This document shows, piece after piece, positions 8,285 to 16,304 of a stretch of 64,000 nucleotides of DNA. The DNA is taken from NCBI GenBank assembly GCA_004570955.1, contig SPPL01000001.1:397042-461041 (forward strand). The letters run 5' to 3'. Within the stretch, counting starts at the first letter, position 1, and every line of letters begins with the position of its first letter. This stretch comes from Jeotgalicoccus nanhaiensis (lineage in GTDB: Bacteria > Bacillota > Bacilli > Staphylococcales > Salinicoccaceae). A model generated the notes under the pieces. The model had not been told where the DNA came from. It searched no databases and worked only from the letters and a program-made list of their open reading frames with translations. Made by a program: the position numbers and the translations under genes.

Positions 8285-9960
8285 TCCGCGAGTGTGATTG
8301 CCACCCATTCCCGCGCACTGTTTATCATGAATAAGTCAATTTGCCCTGAATCGTACTTATGACAGAGAGTATTCATCGGTATGTTCTGTTCCGTAATTAC
8401 ACCTTCATCAATTAAAGACTGTCTCATCACACCCGGAAGGATGCCCGCGGAGACCGGAGGCGTGTAATACTCTCCAGCTTCTTTAACCACTATACTGCCG
8501 ATATTAAACTCAGTAATATCTAAGTTATCATTATAATATAAAATGACTTCAGAATCATTTGTTTTCCCGCTGTACTGATGTCTGACCGTCGTTTTATGCG
8601 CGATAAAATCCGGCGCGCCCTGAATCGGCGCTGCAGCGAACACTGCTGTCAGCGGCTCGCTGTCAGGGGCGAGAGGCTCGTGGCTGATTTTTAACTGCCC
8701 TGCCGCAGAAAGTACTGCCCGGAGTTTAAATGTTCCTCGATCCAGTTTATTTTCTTCTATATAAGCTGCGGTTGCTGCCTTAAAATCAGGCTGTTCAAAA
8801 TTAAAATGCCTGACACTGCTCTTAAGACGGGCAGCGTGATAATCCAGCCGCTTAACAGTTCCATCTTCAAGCCGCATCGTTTCGATGAGCTCGTACTGTC
8901 CCTGCTTCAGAAATGATGTTTTATGCAGTATTTCCTCGAATTCAGAAGAAGCCTTTGAATCGTAGGTAATGCCGCCGCCCGCACCGTATATATAACGGTC
9001 TCCGGTAATCGTCAGCGTGCGGATTGGCACGTTGAAGACGCATGAGTTATCCGGATACAGAAGGCCGAGCGCGCCGCAGTAAAAACCGCGCGGTGTCTTC
9101 TCTAAGCTCTCAATCAGGCGCATCGTCATCTGTTTCGGCGCGCCGGTGATCGATCCGCAAGGGAACAGCGCATCAAAGGTATCATTTAACGTGATGTCAC
9201 CCCTGACATCAGCTTCCACCGTTGAAATCATCTGGTAGACTGTCTGATACCTTTCAATCGTAAATAATTCTGCCGCTCTGACCGAATCAGGCTTCGCGAT
9301 TTTAGATATATCGTTTCTTAAGAGATCCACAATCATAACGTTCTCCGCCTGATCTTTTTTGGAATGTCTTAAAAATTCATAGCTTTTTTTATCTTCTGCC
9401 GGATCTTCAAACCTCGGTGCGGTACCTTTCATAGGCTTCGTTAAAATTTTGCGGCCGGCATCCATTTTAAAAAACAGTTCCGGCGACAGGCTGACGATTT
9501 TTTTATCATTATAATCGAGATACATCGCATAGTCGCCGTTGTTTTGACTGCTTAATTTTAAAAACAGCTGGTGGCTGTCGCCGGTAAAATCTCCGTACAG
9601 ACGTGTCGTATAGTTCACCTGATACGTATGACCGTCGAGGATGTAATTCCTGACTTCTTCTATATTATTTTCAATTTCCTCCCGCGTTTCACTGAGACGG
9701 GGTGCGCTCATCTGATAACTTTCAGGTTTCCTGCCGTTTAAAAATTCAGCGTACGACACTGTTTTATCGTAAATGCCGATAAAGTACTCGTCTTTTTCAT
9801 AAGTGACGGCGATGACCGCGTAGTAACCGTCTTTCTGGTACTGCTCCGCTTTATTTAAAGCAGTTTCAAACGGGGTGCTGTTCGTTATGACTGTCACTGG
9901 ATTTATAAAATACAGGTTTTCAACCGTGCCGTTTTTCTTAAATTTTGTATGTGCTCTCAT
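8281..9960 (-). CDS. pabB: Fused aminodeoxychorismate synthase component I and 4-amino-4-deoxychorismate lyase
   Basis: Bifunctional enzyme for 4-aminobenzoate synthesis in the folate pathway. The N-terminal part (to about residue 360) is a chorismate-binding PabB domain with PMKGTAPR, the FPCGSITGAPK motif and GAGGGITYDS. The C-terminal 190 residues are a PabC-like fold-type IV PLP lyase (YELIETMRLEDG onward), whose likely cofactor lysine is in AHKTTVR. The ATG at 9958-9960 follows GGAGGAAAGTC, which fixes the start; 559 residues in all. It overlaps pabA by 23 bp. Together with PabA it converts chorismate to 4-aminobenzoate and pyruvate. Confidence 0.93.
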   Translation of the reverse strand: MRAHTKFKKNGTVENLYFINPVTVITNSTPFETALNKAEQYQKDGYYAVIAVTYEKDEYFIGIYDKTVSYAEFLNGRKPESYQMSAPRLSETREEIENNIEEVRNYILDGHTYQVNYTTRLYGDFTGDSHQLFLKLSSQNNGDYAMYLDYNDKKIVSLSPELFFKMDAGRKILTKPMKGTAPRFEDPAEDKKSYEFLRHSKKDQAENVMIVDLLRNDISKIAKPDSVRAAELFTIERYQTVYQMISTVEADVRGDITLNDTFDALFPCGSITGAPKQMTMRLIESLEKTPRGFYCGALGLLYPDNSCVFNVPIRTLTITGDRYIYGAGGGITYDSKASSEFEEILHKTSFLKQGQYELIETMRLEDGTVKRLDYHAARLKSSVRHFNFEQPDFKAATAAYIEENKLDRGTFKLRAVLSAAGQLKISHEPLAPDSEPLTAVFAAAPIQGAPDFIAHKTTVRHQYSGKTNDSEVILYYNDNLDITEFNIGSIVVKEAGEYYTPPVSAGILPGVMRQSLIDEGVITEQNIPMNTLCHKYDSGQIDLFMINSAREWVAITLAE

Positions 9961-10540
9961 GACTTTCCTCCACTGCAATTCGTATAAAGTTATTGAGCTG
10001 CGCTCTGCCGTGTTCTGACAAGACCGCTTCTGGATGGTACTGGACGCCGAAAATCGGATAGCGTTTGTGCTGAATGGCCATATTAATACCATCTTCAGTG
10101 CGGCCGGTAATGTTAAAATCGCTAAGTTCCCCCGAACATGCTAACGAATGATAGCGGCAGCCGGCAAGAGGTGACGGGAGGTCTTTGTACAATCCTTCTT
10201 TGTTGTGATATACATCGGAAACATGGCCGTGGACCGGCCGTTCACCGCGTGACACTTCCCCGCCGAACATATGCCACAGCATCTGATGACCGAGACAAAT
10301 GCCTAAGACAGGCAGCTCTCTGTAATATTTTTCGATAAATTGAAGAACTTCCGGACGGTCTTCAGGATGTGACGGTCCCGGAGAAATAATCAGCCCGATA
10401 ATATTGAAGTCATCTATTAATTTATCGTTCAGCTGGTCAGGTGTAACTACTTTAATACCCGCCTTGTATGGATTGTTCTCAATGTAATGAACGAGATTAT
10501 ATGTAAATGAATCGTAATTGTCTATCATTAATAAATTCAC
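9938..10540 (-). CDS. pabA: Aminodeoxychorismate synthase glutamine amidotransferase PabA
   Basis: Class I glutamine amidotransferase that feeds ammonia to PabB. The protein of about 200 residues starts VNLLMIDNYDSFTYNLV, a hallmark of PabA/TrpG. The nucleophile cysteine is in LGICLGHQ and the His/Glu pair in VQYHPEAVLSEHG. I start at the GTG 10538-10540, because GGGAGAAG lies 4 bases upstream; an ATG further out would be upstream of that site. TrpG is the alternative, but adjacency to a PabB-PabC fusion and the absence of tryptophan genes favour PabA. First gene of the operon, divergent from the MFS gene. Confidence 0.92.
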   Translation of the reverse strand: MNLLMIDNYDSFTYNLVHYIENNPYKAGIKVVTPDQLNDKLIDDFNIIGLIISPGPSHPEDRPEVLQFIEKYYRELPVLGICLGHQMLWHMFGGEVSRGERPVHGHVSDVYHNKEGLYKDLPSPLAGCRYHSLACSGELSDFNITGRTEDGINMAIQHKRYPIFGVQYHPEAVLSEHGRAQLNNFIRIAVEESHESTYKI

Positions 10541-10694
10541 TGGTCTTCTCCCTGCATGTAATTTATTTAATAATATCATATACAATTCAATTTCAATAAC
10601 ACAATAGGTACAGAGGAGGATGAAAACCGGACGCCTATCATGTAGACTTGAGAGTAAAGAAATAAATATCGTGATTTAGTCAGAAGGGTGATCT

Positions 10695-11879
10695 ATGTCT
10701 AAGGGGAAGTCCAGAATCTGGACGAAAGATTTTATTATTATTGTTATAGCGAACTTTTTTATTTTTACATCATTTCAAATGACACTCCCGACACTGCCGC
10801 TGTACGTTCAGGAAATCGGTTCAAATGAAACCTGGGTCGGCATCATCGTCGGAATCTTCACTTTCTCAGCACTCTTAATCCGTCCGTTCGGCGGCAAGCT
10901 TTTGGATACGACAGGCCGGGCGCCTGTATTTTTAATCGGGCTCGCTATACTCGTCCTGTCGTTGTACTCACTTGCAATCAGTACAACTATATTAATTCTT
11001 GTCATCGTGCGGATTGTTCAGGGTGTCGGCTGGGGACTGTCGAATACCGCATCCGGCACTATCGCATCTGACCTGGTGCCGAAAGACCGCCGGGGTGAAG
11101 GTCTCGGATTTTTCGGACTGAGCGGTAATCTCGCGCTCGCTATCGGTCCCGCGCTCGGGCTGTTCTTAGTGGACCACATCGAGTTTTCAACACTGTTCAT
11201 TATTTGCGGCTCGCTCACGCTGATTGCTTTAGTCCTCGCCTTAAATGTGCGCTACGTGAAGCCGGAACCGCTGACGGATTCCGAAATCCAGGAAGATGCC
11301 GATACTGCTGAGCGTTTTAATTTCATTGAGAAAAGAGCACTTCCTGCATCCGCACTTTTATTTTTCATTACTTTTACATTCGGGGGCATCGCAACCTTTC
11401 TCCCTGCCTATACTTTCCAGCAGGGCTTTCAGTCCCATTATATTCAAATCTATTTCGTACTCTATGCCCTGGCACTCGTTACGACGCGCTTCTTTGCAGG
11501 GCGCATCTACGACCGTCGCGGCTTGCCAATCGTCTTTATACCGGGAATTATTTTAATCATTTCAGGACTCACACTGCTCGCCATCCTGAACAGTCCTGTG
11601 TATCTGTTTGCCGGCGCGATTCTTTACGGGCTCGGTTTCGGGACAGTTCAGCCAGCTCTGCAGGCCTCTGCCATAAATTCCACACCGATTCGAAAACGCG
11701 GTATGGCGAATGCCACTTACTTTTCCGCCTTTGATTTAGGTGTCGGACTCGGTGCTATTACATTCGGGCTCGTTGCGCAATATGCAGACTACAGTTCGAT
11801 ATACTGGATCAGTGCGGGAAGCGGCGTACTGTCCCTGTTACTGTTCTTTATCTTAAAAAGCACCCGGAGAATTATATAA
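10695..11879 (+). CDS. MFS transporter
   Basis: Major facilitator with twelve predicted membrane segments over 394 residues; a drug or metabolite exporter of unknown substrate. The loop 2-3 signature appears as GGKLLDTTGRAP, and a second copy in the C-terminal half as AGRIYDRRGLP. The motif VRIVQGVGWGLSNTASGTIA is typical of segment 4-5 of bacterial efflux pumps. The start ATG follows AGAAGGGTGATCT. It is divergent from pabA with a 154-bp shared upstream region. I cannot assign a substrate from the sequence. Confidence 0.88.
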   Translation: MSKGKSRIWTKDFIIIVIANFFIFTSFQMTLPTLPLYVQEIGSNETWVGIIVGIFTFSALLIRPFGGKLLDTTGRAPVFLIGLAILVLSLYSLAISTTILILVIVRIVQGVGWGLSNTASGTIASDLVPKDRRGEGLGFFGLSGNLALAIGPALGLFLVDHIEFSTLFIICGSLTLIALVLALNVRYVKPEPLTDSEIQEDADTAERFNFIEKRALPASALLFFITFTFGGIATFLPAYTFQQGFQSHYIQIYFVLYALALVTTRFFAGRIYDRRGLPIVFIPGIILIISGLTLLAILNSPVYLFAGAILYGLGFGTVQPALQASAINSTPIRKRGMANATYFSAFDLGVGLGAITFGLVAQYADYSSIYWISAGSGVLSLLLFFILKSTRRII

Positions 11880-11895
11880 AAATTGTGTCCGGAAT

Positions 11896-11921
11896 GTTTA
11901 CGTCCTCCTGAAACAGGCAAT
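11896..11921 (+). promoter_or_regulatory. Possible sigma-B-type promoter of the GlsB/YeaQ gene
   Basis: GTTTAC (11896-11901), a 14-bp spacer and GGCAAT (11916-11921) resemble the sigma-B pattern GTTTAA-N12-14-GGGWAW; the -10 element matches only four of six. The gene downstream belongs to a general-stress family, which makes the call plausible but weak. Confidence 0.3.
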
Positions 11922-11968
11922 GTATTCTAGTAGAACATCGCATTTATAAATTTCAGGAGGTAATAAGA

Positions 11969-12229
11969 ATGGGTTGGTTATGGACAATAATAGTAGGCGG
12001 AATATTAGGCTGGTTAGCAGGTCTGATTGTAAGTAAAGATATCCCATTTGGTATTATCGGTAATATTTTAGCGGGTATCATCGGTGCTTCAATCGGTAAC
12101 GCACTCGGCTTAGACATTGGACCTACCATTGGCGGCATGAGCGTAATCGGTACACTCGTCGGAGCAATTATTTTAATTCTTGTTGTATCATTCATCTTTG
12201 GAATGTTTAAAGGCAACAAAAGAGCATAA
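11969..12229 (+). CDS. GlsB/YeaQ/YmgE family stress-response membrane protein
   Basis: Small transglycosylase-associated membrane protein of 86 residues with three hydrophobic segments. The family signature is clear: MGWLWTIIVGGILGWLAG, then GIIGNILAGIIGASIG, and the Gly-rich third segment. Members are induced in general stress; the molecular role is not firmly known. AGGAGG lies 9 bases before the ATG. A probable terminator follows 19 bp after the stop. Single-gene unit. Confidence 0.92.
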   Translation: MGWLWTIIVGGILGWLAGLIVSKDIPFGIIGNILAGIIGASIGNALGLDIGPTIGGMSVIGTLVGAIILILVVSFIFGMFKGNKRA

Positions 12230-12248
12230 GTAAATATTTTAAATTGAA

Positions 12249-12277
12249 GCGGAATCCTAAGTAGGGGTTCCGTTTTT
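12249..12277 (+). terminator. Terminator after the GlsB/YeaQ gene
   Basis: CGGAATCC (12249-12256) pairs with GGGTTCCG (12264-12271) with one G-T pair, and is followed by six T. Confidence 0.85.
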
Positions 12278-12318
12278 TGTTGCGGTTTTGTCGAGGGTCG
12301 GGCTTTTTCCACTTCATT

Positions 12319-12675
12319 ATGAGCAAGGTCGCTCGCAAAAACATGAGCTTGCTCATTTTACTCACCATTATGAGCAAGGTCGCCACTAAAAGCACGAGCC
12401 TGCTCATTCTTCACCCTATTATGAGCAAGGTCGTCCGCAAAAACACGAGCCTGCTCATTTTCCACGCCATTATGAGCAAGGTTGCCATCAAAAGCATGAG
12501 CTTGCTCATTTTCCACTCCATTATGAGCAAGGTCGTCCGCAAAAACACGAGCCTGCTCATTTTCCACGCCATTATGAGCAAGGTTGCCATCAAAAGCATG
12601 AGCTTGCTCATTTTCCACTCCATTATGAGCAAGGTCGCCACTAAAAGCATAAGCTTGCTCATTTCCTCAACGCTG
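12319..12675. repeat. Seven tandem 51-bp hairpin repeats
   Basis: Units start at 12319, 12370, 12421, 12472, 12523, 12574 and 12625, exactly 51 bp apart. Each begins ATGAGCAAGG and carries the complement CTTGCTCAT or CCTGCTCAT about 20 bases later, so each can form a stem-loop. Two subtypes alternate, one with TCGTCCGCAAAAACACGAG and one with TTGCCATCAAAAGCATGAG; units 3-4 are identical to units 5-6, a recent 102-bp duplication. Because 51 is divisible by three, repetitive open frames run through both strands; I regard these as spurious. The array lies between the GlsB terminator and codA. Confidence 0.95.
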
Positions 12676-12769
12676 CATCCTTCCTGCACCCTCAAACCGT
12701 CTACTTCTCCCCATTTTTGCTATAATTGAAATGTATCTTATCATTCATTATCAGTAAGGAGTTTTACAC

Positions 12770-14017
12770 ATGAAGAAGTTTATCAACGCAACGATTTATG
12801 GTGATCCGGATTCAACTGAAATTCTAGTTGAAGATAAGCAGTTTAAAGCGGTCGGCAGCAATCTCGGAGATGCTGATGAAGTTATCGATCTCGAGGGTAA
12901 GCTTGTGCTCCCGCCTTATGTTGACCCCCATCTTCACCTGGATTATATTTTCTCAGGTCTCGGAGAAGGTAACGCCAACGTGTCCGGCACTTTATTTGAA
13001 GGAATTCAGCGCTGGAGCGATAACAAAAAGGATTTAACTGAAGATAAAGTACGCGAGAGTGCCTTGAAAGGCATTCAAAAAGAAGTGAGCCACGGTGTAC
13101 AGTATATTCGTACACATGTCGATGTGACGGATCCAAACTTAACCGGCATGAAAGCTCTGCTTAAATTGCGTGAAGAGTTAAAAGATATCGTGACGCTGCA
13201 ATTAGTCGCTTTCCCGCAGGAAGGCTTCTTCAGATATAAAGGCGCAGCGGACTTGGTCAGAAAAGCACTTGAAATGGGTGCCGATGTTGTCGGCGGCATT
13301 CCTCATTTTGAAATTTCATACGAGCACGGTGTAGAGTCTTTAAAACAGATTGTGGATCTTGCGCTCGAGTTCGATGTCATGATTGATATTCACTGTGACG
13401 AAAATGATGATCCGAACAGCCGCTTCTTAGAAGTGCTGAACGCCCTCGTGATGGAAAAAGATTACGGCAAGAAAACAACAGCGAGCCACACGACGAGTTT
13501 CGGTGCGGCTGAAGCAAGTTACGCAAACAAGATGATGGGCTTATTTAAAGAGTCCAAAATTAACTTTATTTCCTGCCCGACAGAGAACGCACACCTGCAG
13601 GGGCGCGGAGATGTTTATCCGAAACGGCGCGGTTTAACCCGCGTTAAAGAACTGCTTGAGAACGGCAATAACGTTGCTTTTGCCCAGGACTCTATTGCGG
13701 ATTACTGGTATCCGCTCGGCAACGGCAATATGATGAACATTCTCGATAACGGCATTCATCTGGCACATTACACGCATATCGATGAGATCAAGCAGGCCCT
13801 CAACCTTATTACGACGAATGGTGCAAAAGTGATGAACATAGAAGATTACGGCATCAAGGCAGGCAATTCAGCGAACTTTATCGTGCTGGACGCAGCAGAT
13901 GCTTACGAAGCAGTACGCGAGCGTGCAGAAGTCCTCGCTTCGGTTAAAAACGGCGACTACTTATTCAAACGGGAAGTCCGCAAAAATGAAATCGAAGTCG
14001 ATTTTCTAAGCAAATAA
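12770..14017 (+). CDS. codA: Cytosine deaminase (amidohydrolase)
   Basis: Metal-dependent hydrolase converting cytosine to uracil and ammonia for pyrimidine salvage. The metal site is visible: HxH in DPHLHLD, a histidine in DIHCDEND, a histidine in TTASHTTSFG and the aspartate in FAQDSIADYW. The length of 415 residues and the GVQYIRTHVDVTD segment are typical of CodA. AAGGAG lies 8 bases before the ATG. No cytosine permease accompanies it. Related aminohydrolases acting on other N-heterocycles cannot be fully excluded. It ends in a strong terminator shared with the converging MetE-like gene. Confidence 0.88.
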   Translation: MKKFINATIYGDPDSTEILVEDKQFKAVGSNLGDADEVIDLEGKLVLPPYVDPHLHLDYIFSGLGEGNANVSGTLFEGIQRWSDNKKDLTEDKVRESALKGIQKEVSHGVQYIRTHVDVTDPNLTGMKALLKLREELKDIVTLQLVAFPQEGFFRYKGAADLVRKALEMGADVVGGIPHFEISYEHGVESLKQIVDLALEFDVMIDIHCDENDDPNSRFLEVLNALVMEKDYGKKTTASHTTSFGAAEASYANKMMGLFKESKINFISCPTENAHLQGRGDVYPKRRGLTRVKELLENGNNVAFAQDSIADYWYPLGNGNMMNILDNGIHLAHYTHIDEIKQALNLITTNGAKVMNIEDYGIKAGNSANFIVLDAADAYEAVRERAEVLASVKNGDYLFKREVRKNEIEVDFLSK

Positions 14018-14018
14018 A

Positions 14019-14060
14019 ATAAACGCTGTATGGAGTCAAGCTCCATACAGCGTTTTTTAC
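14019..14060. terminator. Bidirectional terminator between codA and the MetE-like gene
   Basis: A perfect 15-bp stem, AAACGCTGTATGGAG (14021-14035) and its complement (14041-14055), has a 5-base loop and T runs on both strands. It serves both converging genes. Confidence 0.93.
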
Positions 14061-14061
14061 T

Positions 14062-15186
14062 TTATGCTCCCCAAACTTCGTCGGAGATTTCTTTTACCAG
14101 CTGAAGTTTTGCCCACTGCTCTTCTTCAGTCAGATTATTACCTTCTTCGGTTGAAGCAAATCCGCATTGCGGGCTGAGACATAATCTGTCTTTATCGATG
14201 TACTTCGCCGCTTCTTCGATGCGCGCCTTAATATCTTCTTTATCTTCAAGTTCAGGCACTTTCGATGAAATCAGCCCAAGCACAACCTGTTTGTCGCCGC
14301 TCACTTTGCTAAGCGATTCAAAGCCGCCGGCGCGTTCTGTATCAAACTCGAGATAATAGCCTGCAACATTTTCTTTGCCGAAGAGCTCATCCGACACTTT
14401 GTCGTATGCACCTGATGATGCCCAGGTTGAACGGTAGTTGCCGCGGCAGACGTGTGTTGTAATTGTCAGTCCTTCAGGCTTTCCTTCAATCGCGCTGTTA
14501 TTCAGTTCAACATATTGTTCGCTAAGTGATTCAATCGTCAGACCGTCGGTTCTGTCTTTCCAAAAATTCTCATCGACAATCATGCCCCACGTGCAGTCAT
14601 CCAGCTGCAGATTCGTACAGCCCGCTTCATGCAGCTCTTTAATGAAGGTGCGGTAAGCCGCTGCGATATCCTGAAGCAGCTCTCCTTCATCCGGATAAAT
14701 TTCTTCTGTCGCCGCTTTAATTTCCGGACGTGTCAGCTCTCTTAAAAACTGTGCAGGTGCCGGAATCGTCTGGCGTGCAATAACGTCTCCATCTGCAAAC
14801 TGATTAACAAATTTAAAATGTTCGATAAACGGATGATTCTCTCCGCTGATTTTTCCTGTCAGGCGTGCTGTTTCAGCTCTCGTTTCGACAGCAACAAAGT
14901 TATAGCCATTCTCAACATCAGATTTTTCAACGCCGTTAAGTCCCCAGAAGAAATCGAGATGCCACCACGAACGGCGGAATTCTCCATCTGTAATTGCCTG
15001 TAAGCCGATATCTTTCTGTTTTTGAACTAATTCTTTAATCGCTTCGTTTTCAACTGAAGTCAGTTCATCCTGTGAAATGCTGCCATTTTTAAAATCCTCG
15101 CGTGCTGCTTTTAATTTAGCGGGACGTAAAAAACTCCCGACGTTATCAAATTTAAAAGGTGCTGTTTTTACTGCTACTGGTGACAT
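14062..15186 (-). CDS. MetE-like (YxjG/YxjH type) cobalamin-independent methionine synthase family protein
   Basis: Single-barrel homologue of the C-terminal half of MetE, expected to transfer a methyl group to homocysteine or a related thiol through zinc. Zinc ligands appear as H-x-C in THVCRGNYR, glutamate in YLEFDTERAG and cysteine in LSPQCGFAST. It begins MSPVAVKTAPFKFDNVGSFLRP; the start at 15184-15186 follows AAGGAG by 9 bases. About 374 residues. The methyl donor is unknown for this short family. No S-box riboswitch is visible upstream. Confidence 0.85.
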   Translation of the reverse strand: MSPVAVKTAPFKFDNVGSFLRPAKLKAAREDFKNGSISQDELTSVENEAIKELVQKQKDIGLQAITDGEFRRSWWHLDFFWGLNGVEKSDVENGYNFVAVETRAETARLTGKISGENHPFIEHFKFVNQFADGDVIARQTIPAPAQFLRELTRPEIKAATEEIYPDEGELLQDIAAAYRTFIKELHEAGCTNLQLDDCTWGMIVDENFWKDRTDGLTIESLSEQYVELNNSAIEGKPEGLTITTHVCRGNYRSTWASSGAYDKVSDELFGKENVAGYYLEFDTERAGGFESLSKVSGDKQVVLGLISSKVPELEDKEDIKARIEEAAKYIDKDRLCLSPQCGFASTEEGNNLTEEEQWAKLQLVKEISDEVWGA

Positions 15187-15293
15187 AGCTGACCACTCCT
15201 TCATTTCTTTAATATAATTGTATAGTAGCACGGGTTCGCTGCAATAGCATTAACGTTTAAATTCATGGTCGGCTATAACTTTTAACTATATCC

Positions 15294-15734
15294 TTACACA
15301 TATATACGTTTAAACTCTTCAACGACAATTTTTTCGTCCTCGTTAAATTCGAGACCCATTTCAGGATACAGCCAGCCAAAGAAATCAAGGTGTGCCTGTC
15401 TCCAATACGATAAAGACCGATCGCCTTCGCCTTCTTTATAAGCGATTTCTTCGCCAGCATCTTTAAAAACGATTGTATACACTTTCGTACATTCGATAAT
15501 ACATTTCGGAGTATCATCTGCACCAAGTACGATACTTAATTCTCCAGCTTTAGGGAGACTCTCATTCTCTAACTCGTACTCTTTTAAGCTGCTGCATGTT
15601 AAAGTTTTCTTTCCTGAAATGACGAGTTCTGCAAGTTCATCCGGATCGGCTCCGAACTGCCAGGCTGTGTAACTCTTCTCTTTGTATTTCGGATATTCAT
15701 TAATAAATTCTTTCCAGTATTGTTGTGTTGGCAT
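15294..15734 (-). CDS. ASCH-domain protein
   Basis: About 146 residues with a PUA-like ASCH fold, a putative RNA-binding module. Typical features are the QYWKEFINEYP start, GKKTLTCSSLKEYE, the PKAGELSIVLGADDTPKCIIECTKV core split over strands, and GEGDRSLSYWRQAHLDFF near the end. I use the second ATG (15732-15734) because GGAGG is 6 bases before it and abuts the first. It lies 15 bp downstream of the RelE-like toxin, so it may be in the same transcript. Function unknown. Confidence 0.8.
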   Translation of the reverse strand: MPTQQYWKEFINEYPKYKEKSYTAWQFGADPDELAELVISGKKTLTCSSLKEYELENESLPKAGELSIVLGADDTPKCIIECTKVYTIVFKDAGEEIAYKEGEGDRSLSYWRQAHLDFFGWLYPEMGLEFNEDEKIVVEEFKRIYV

Positions 15735-15749
15735 TTTCATCCTCCATTG

Positions 15750-16013
15750 TCAGTAAATATCTTTTCTATGCCCTACATCAATCGTAAGCACAACAAGCTC
15801 ATCATCATTAATTGAAACAATCACACGATACTTGCCTATTCTATACCTCCAGTAATCTCTAAGGTTTCCTTTAAGCGCCTTACCAAACTGTCTTGGTTCA
15901 GGAGAATTATCTATATTTTTTTCTAGCCACTTAATAATTATTTTTCTATCGTTGGCACCAAGTTTTTTCAGCGTTTTTAAAACTTTTTTATTGAATAATA
16001 ATTTATACTTCAT
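15750..16013 (-). CDS. RelE/ParE-family toxin
   Basis: Compact basic protein of 87 residues with the RelE-type mRNA interferase fold: KYKLLFNKKVLKTLKKL, then GNLRDYWRYRIGKYRVIVSI, the arginine-rich strand pair typical of active RelE/StbE toxins, and a C-terminal VLTIDVGHRKDIY. Its ATG directly abuts the stop of the upstream antitoxin, giving tight translational coupling. Expected to cut translated mRNA unless bound by the antitoxin. Confidence 0.9.
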   Translation of the reverse strand: MKYKLLFNKKVLKTLKKLGANDRKIIIKWLEKNIDNSPEPRQFGKALKGNLRDYWRYRIGKYRVIVSINDDELVVLTIDVGHRKDIY

Positions 16014-16238
16014 CTAATAACCAAATTCTTTTTTAACGTCTTCAAGACTGATTACTTCCTCGTTATCTTCAGACCATTCTTTATATGCTTTATCCGCTGA
16101 ATTCACATCATATATGTCTTCCAGTTCTTCAATAGTGTAATTTTTAACAACTTCAGTAATACTTTTACCAAGAAAGTTTGCCATGTACCTTAAGAATTCA
16201 TTTTCCTCTTCAGTTACTCTAATAGTAATAGTTGGCAT
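16014..16238 (-). CDS. Antitoxin (DUF6290 / RelB-like) of the RelE-type pair
   Basis: Acidic protein of about 74 residues. The N-terminus MPTITIRVTEEENEFLRYMA reads as a ribbon-helix-helix DNA-binding segment; the acidic C-terminus (EWSEDNEEVISLEDVKKEF) would wrap the toxin. The start at 16236-16238 has AGGAGG 7 bases upstream. The stop codon is immediately followed by the toxin ATG. Likely represses its own operon, whose promoter would lie in the short gap to the ABC gene. Confidence 0.87.
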   Translation of the reverse strand: MPTITIRVTEEENEFLRYMANFLGKSITEVVKNYTIEELEDIYDVNSADKAYKEWSEDNEEVISLEDVKKEFGY

Positions 16239-16304
16239 TGAGTTACCTCCTCTTAAATATATTTCTAAAATTATTGTATTACATTTGTAAGACGACAGCA
16301 ATTA

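Noticed and set aside
12319..12675. CRISPR array
   Set aside because: Repeats are directly tandem without unique spacers, the variation lies inside the units, and no cas gene is present in the window.
15263..15526. 87-codon frame overlapping the ASCH gene
   Set aside because: It is a shadow of the ASCH protein in another frame on the same strand and has no plausible initiation site.
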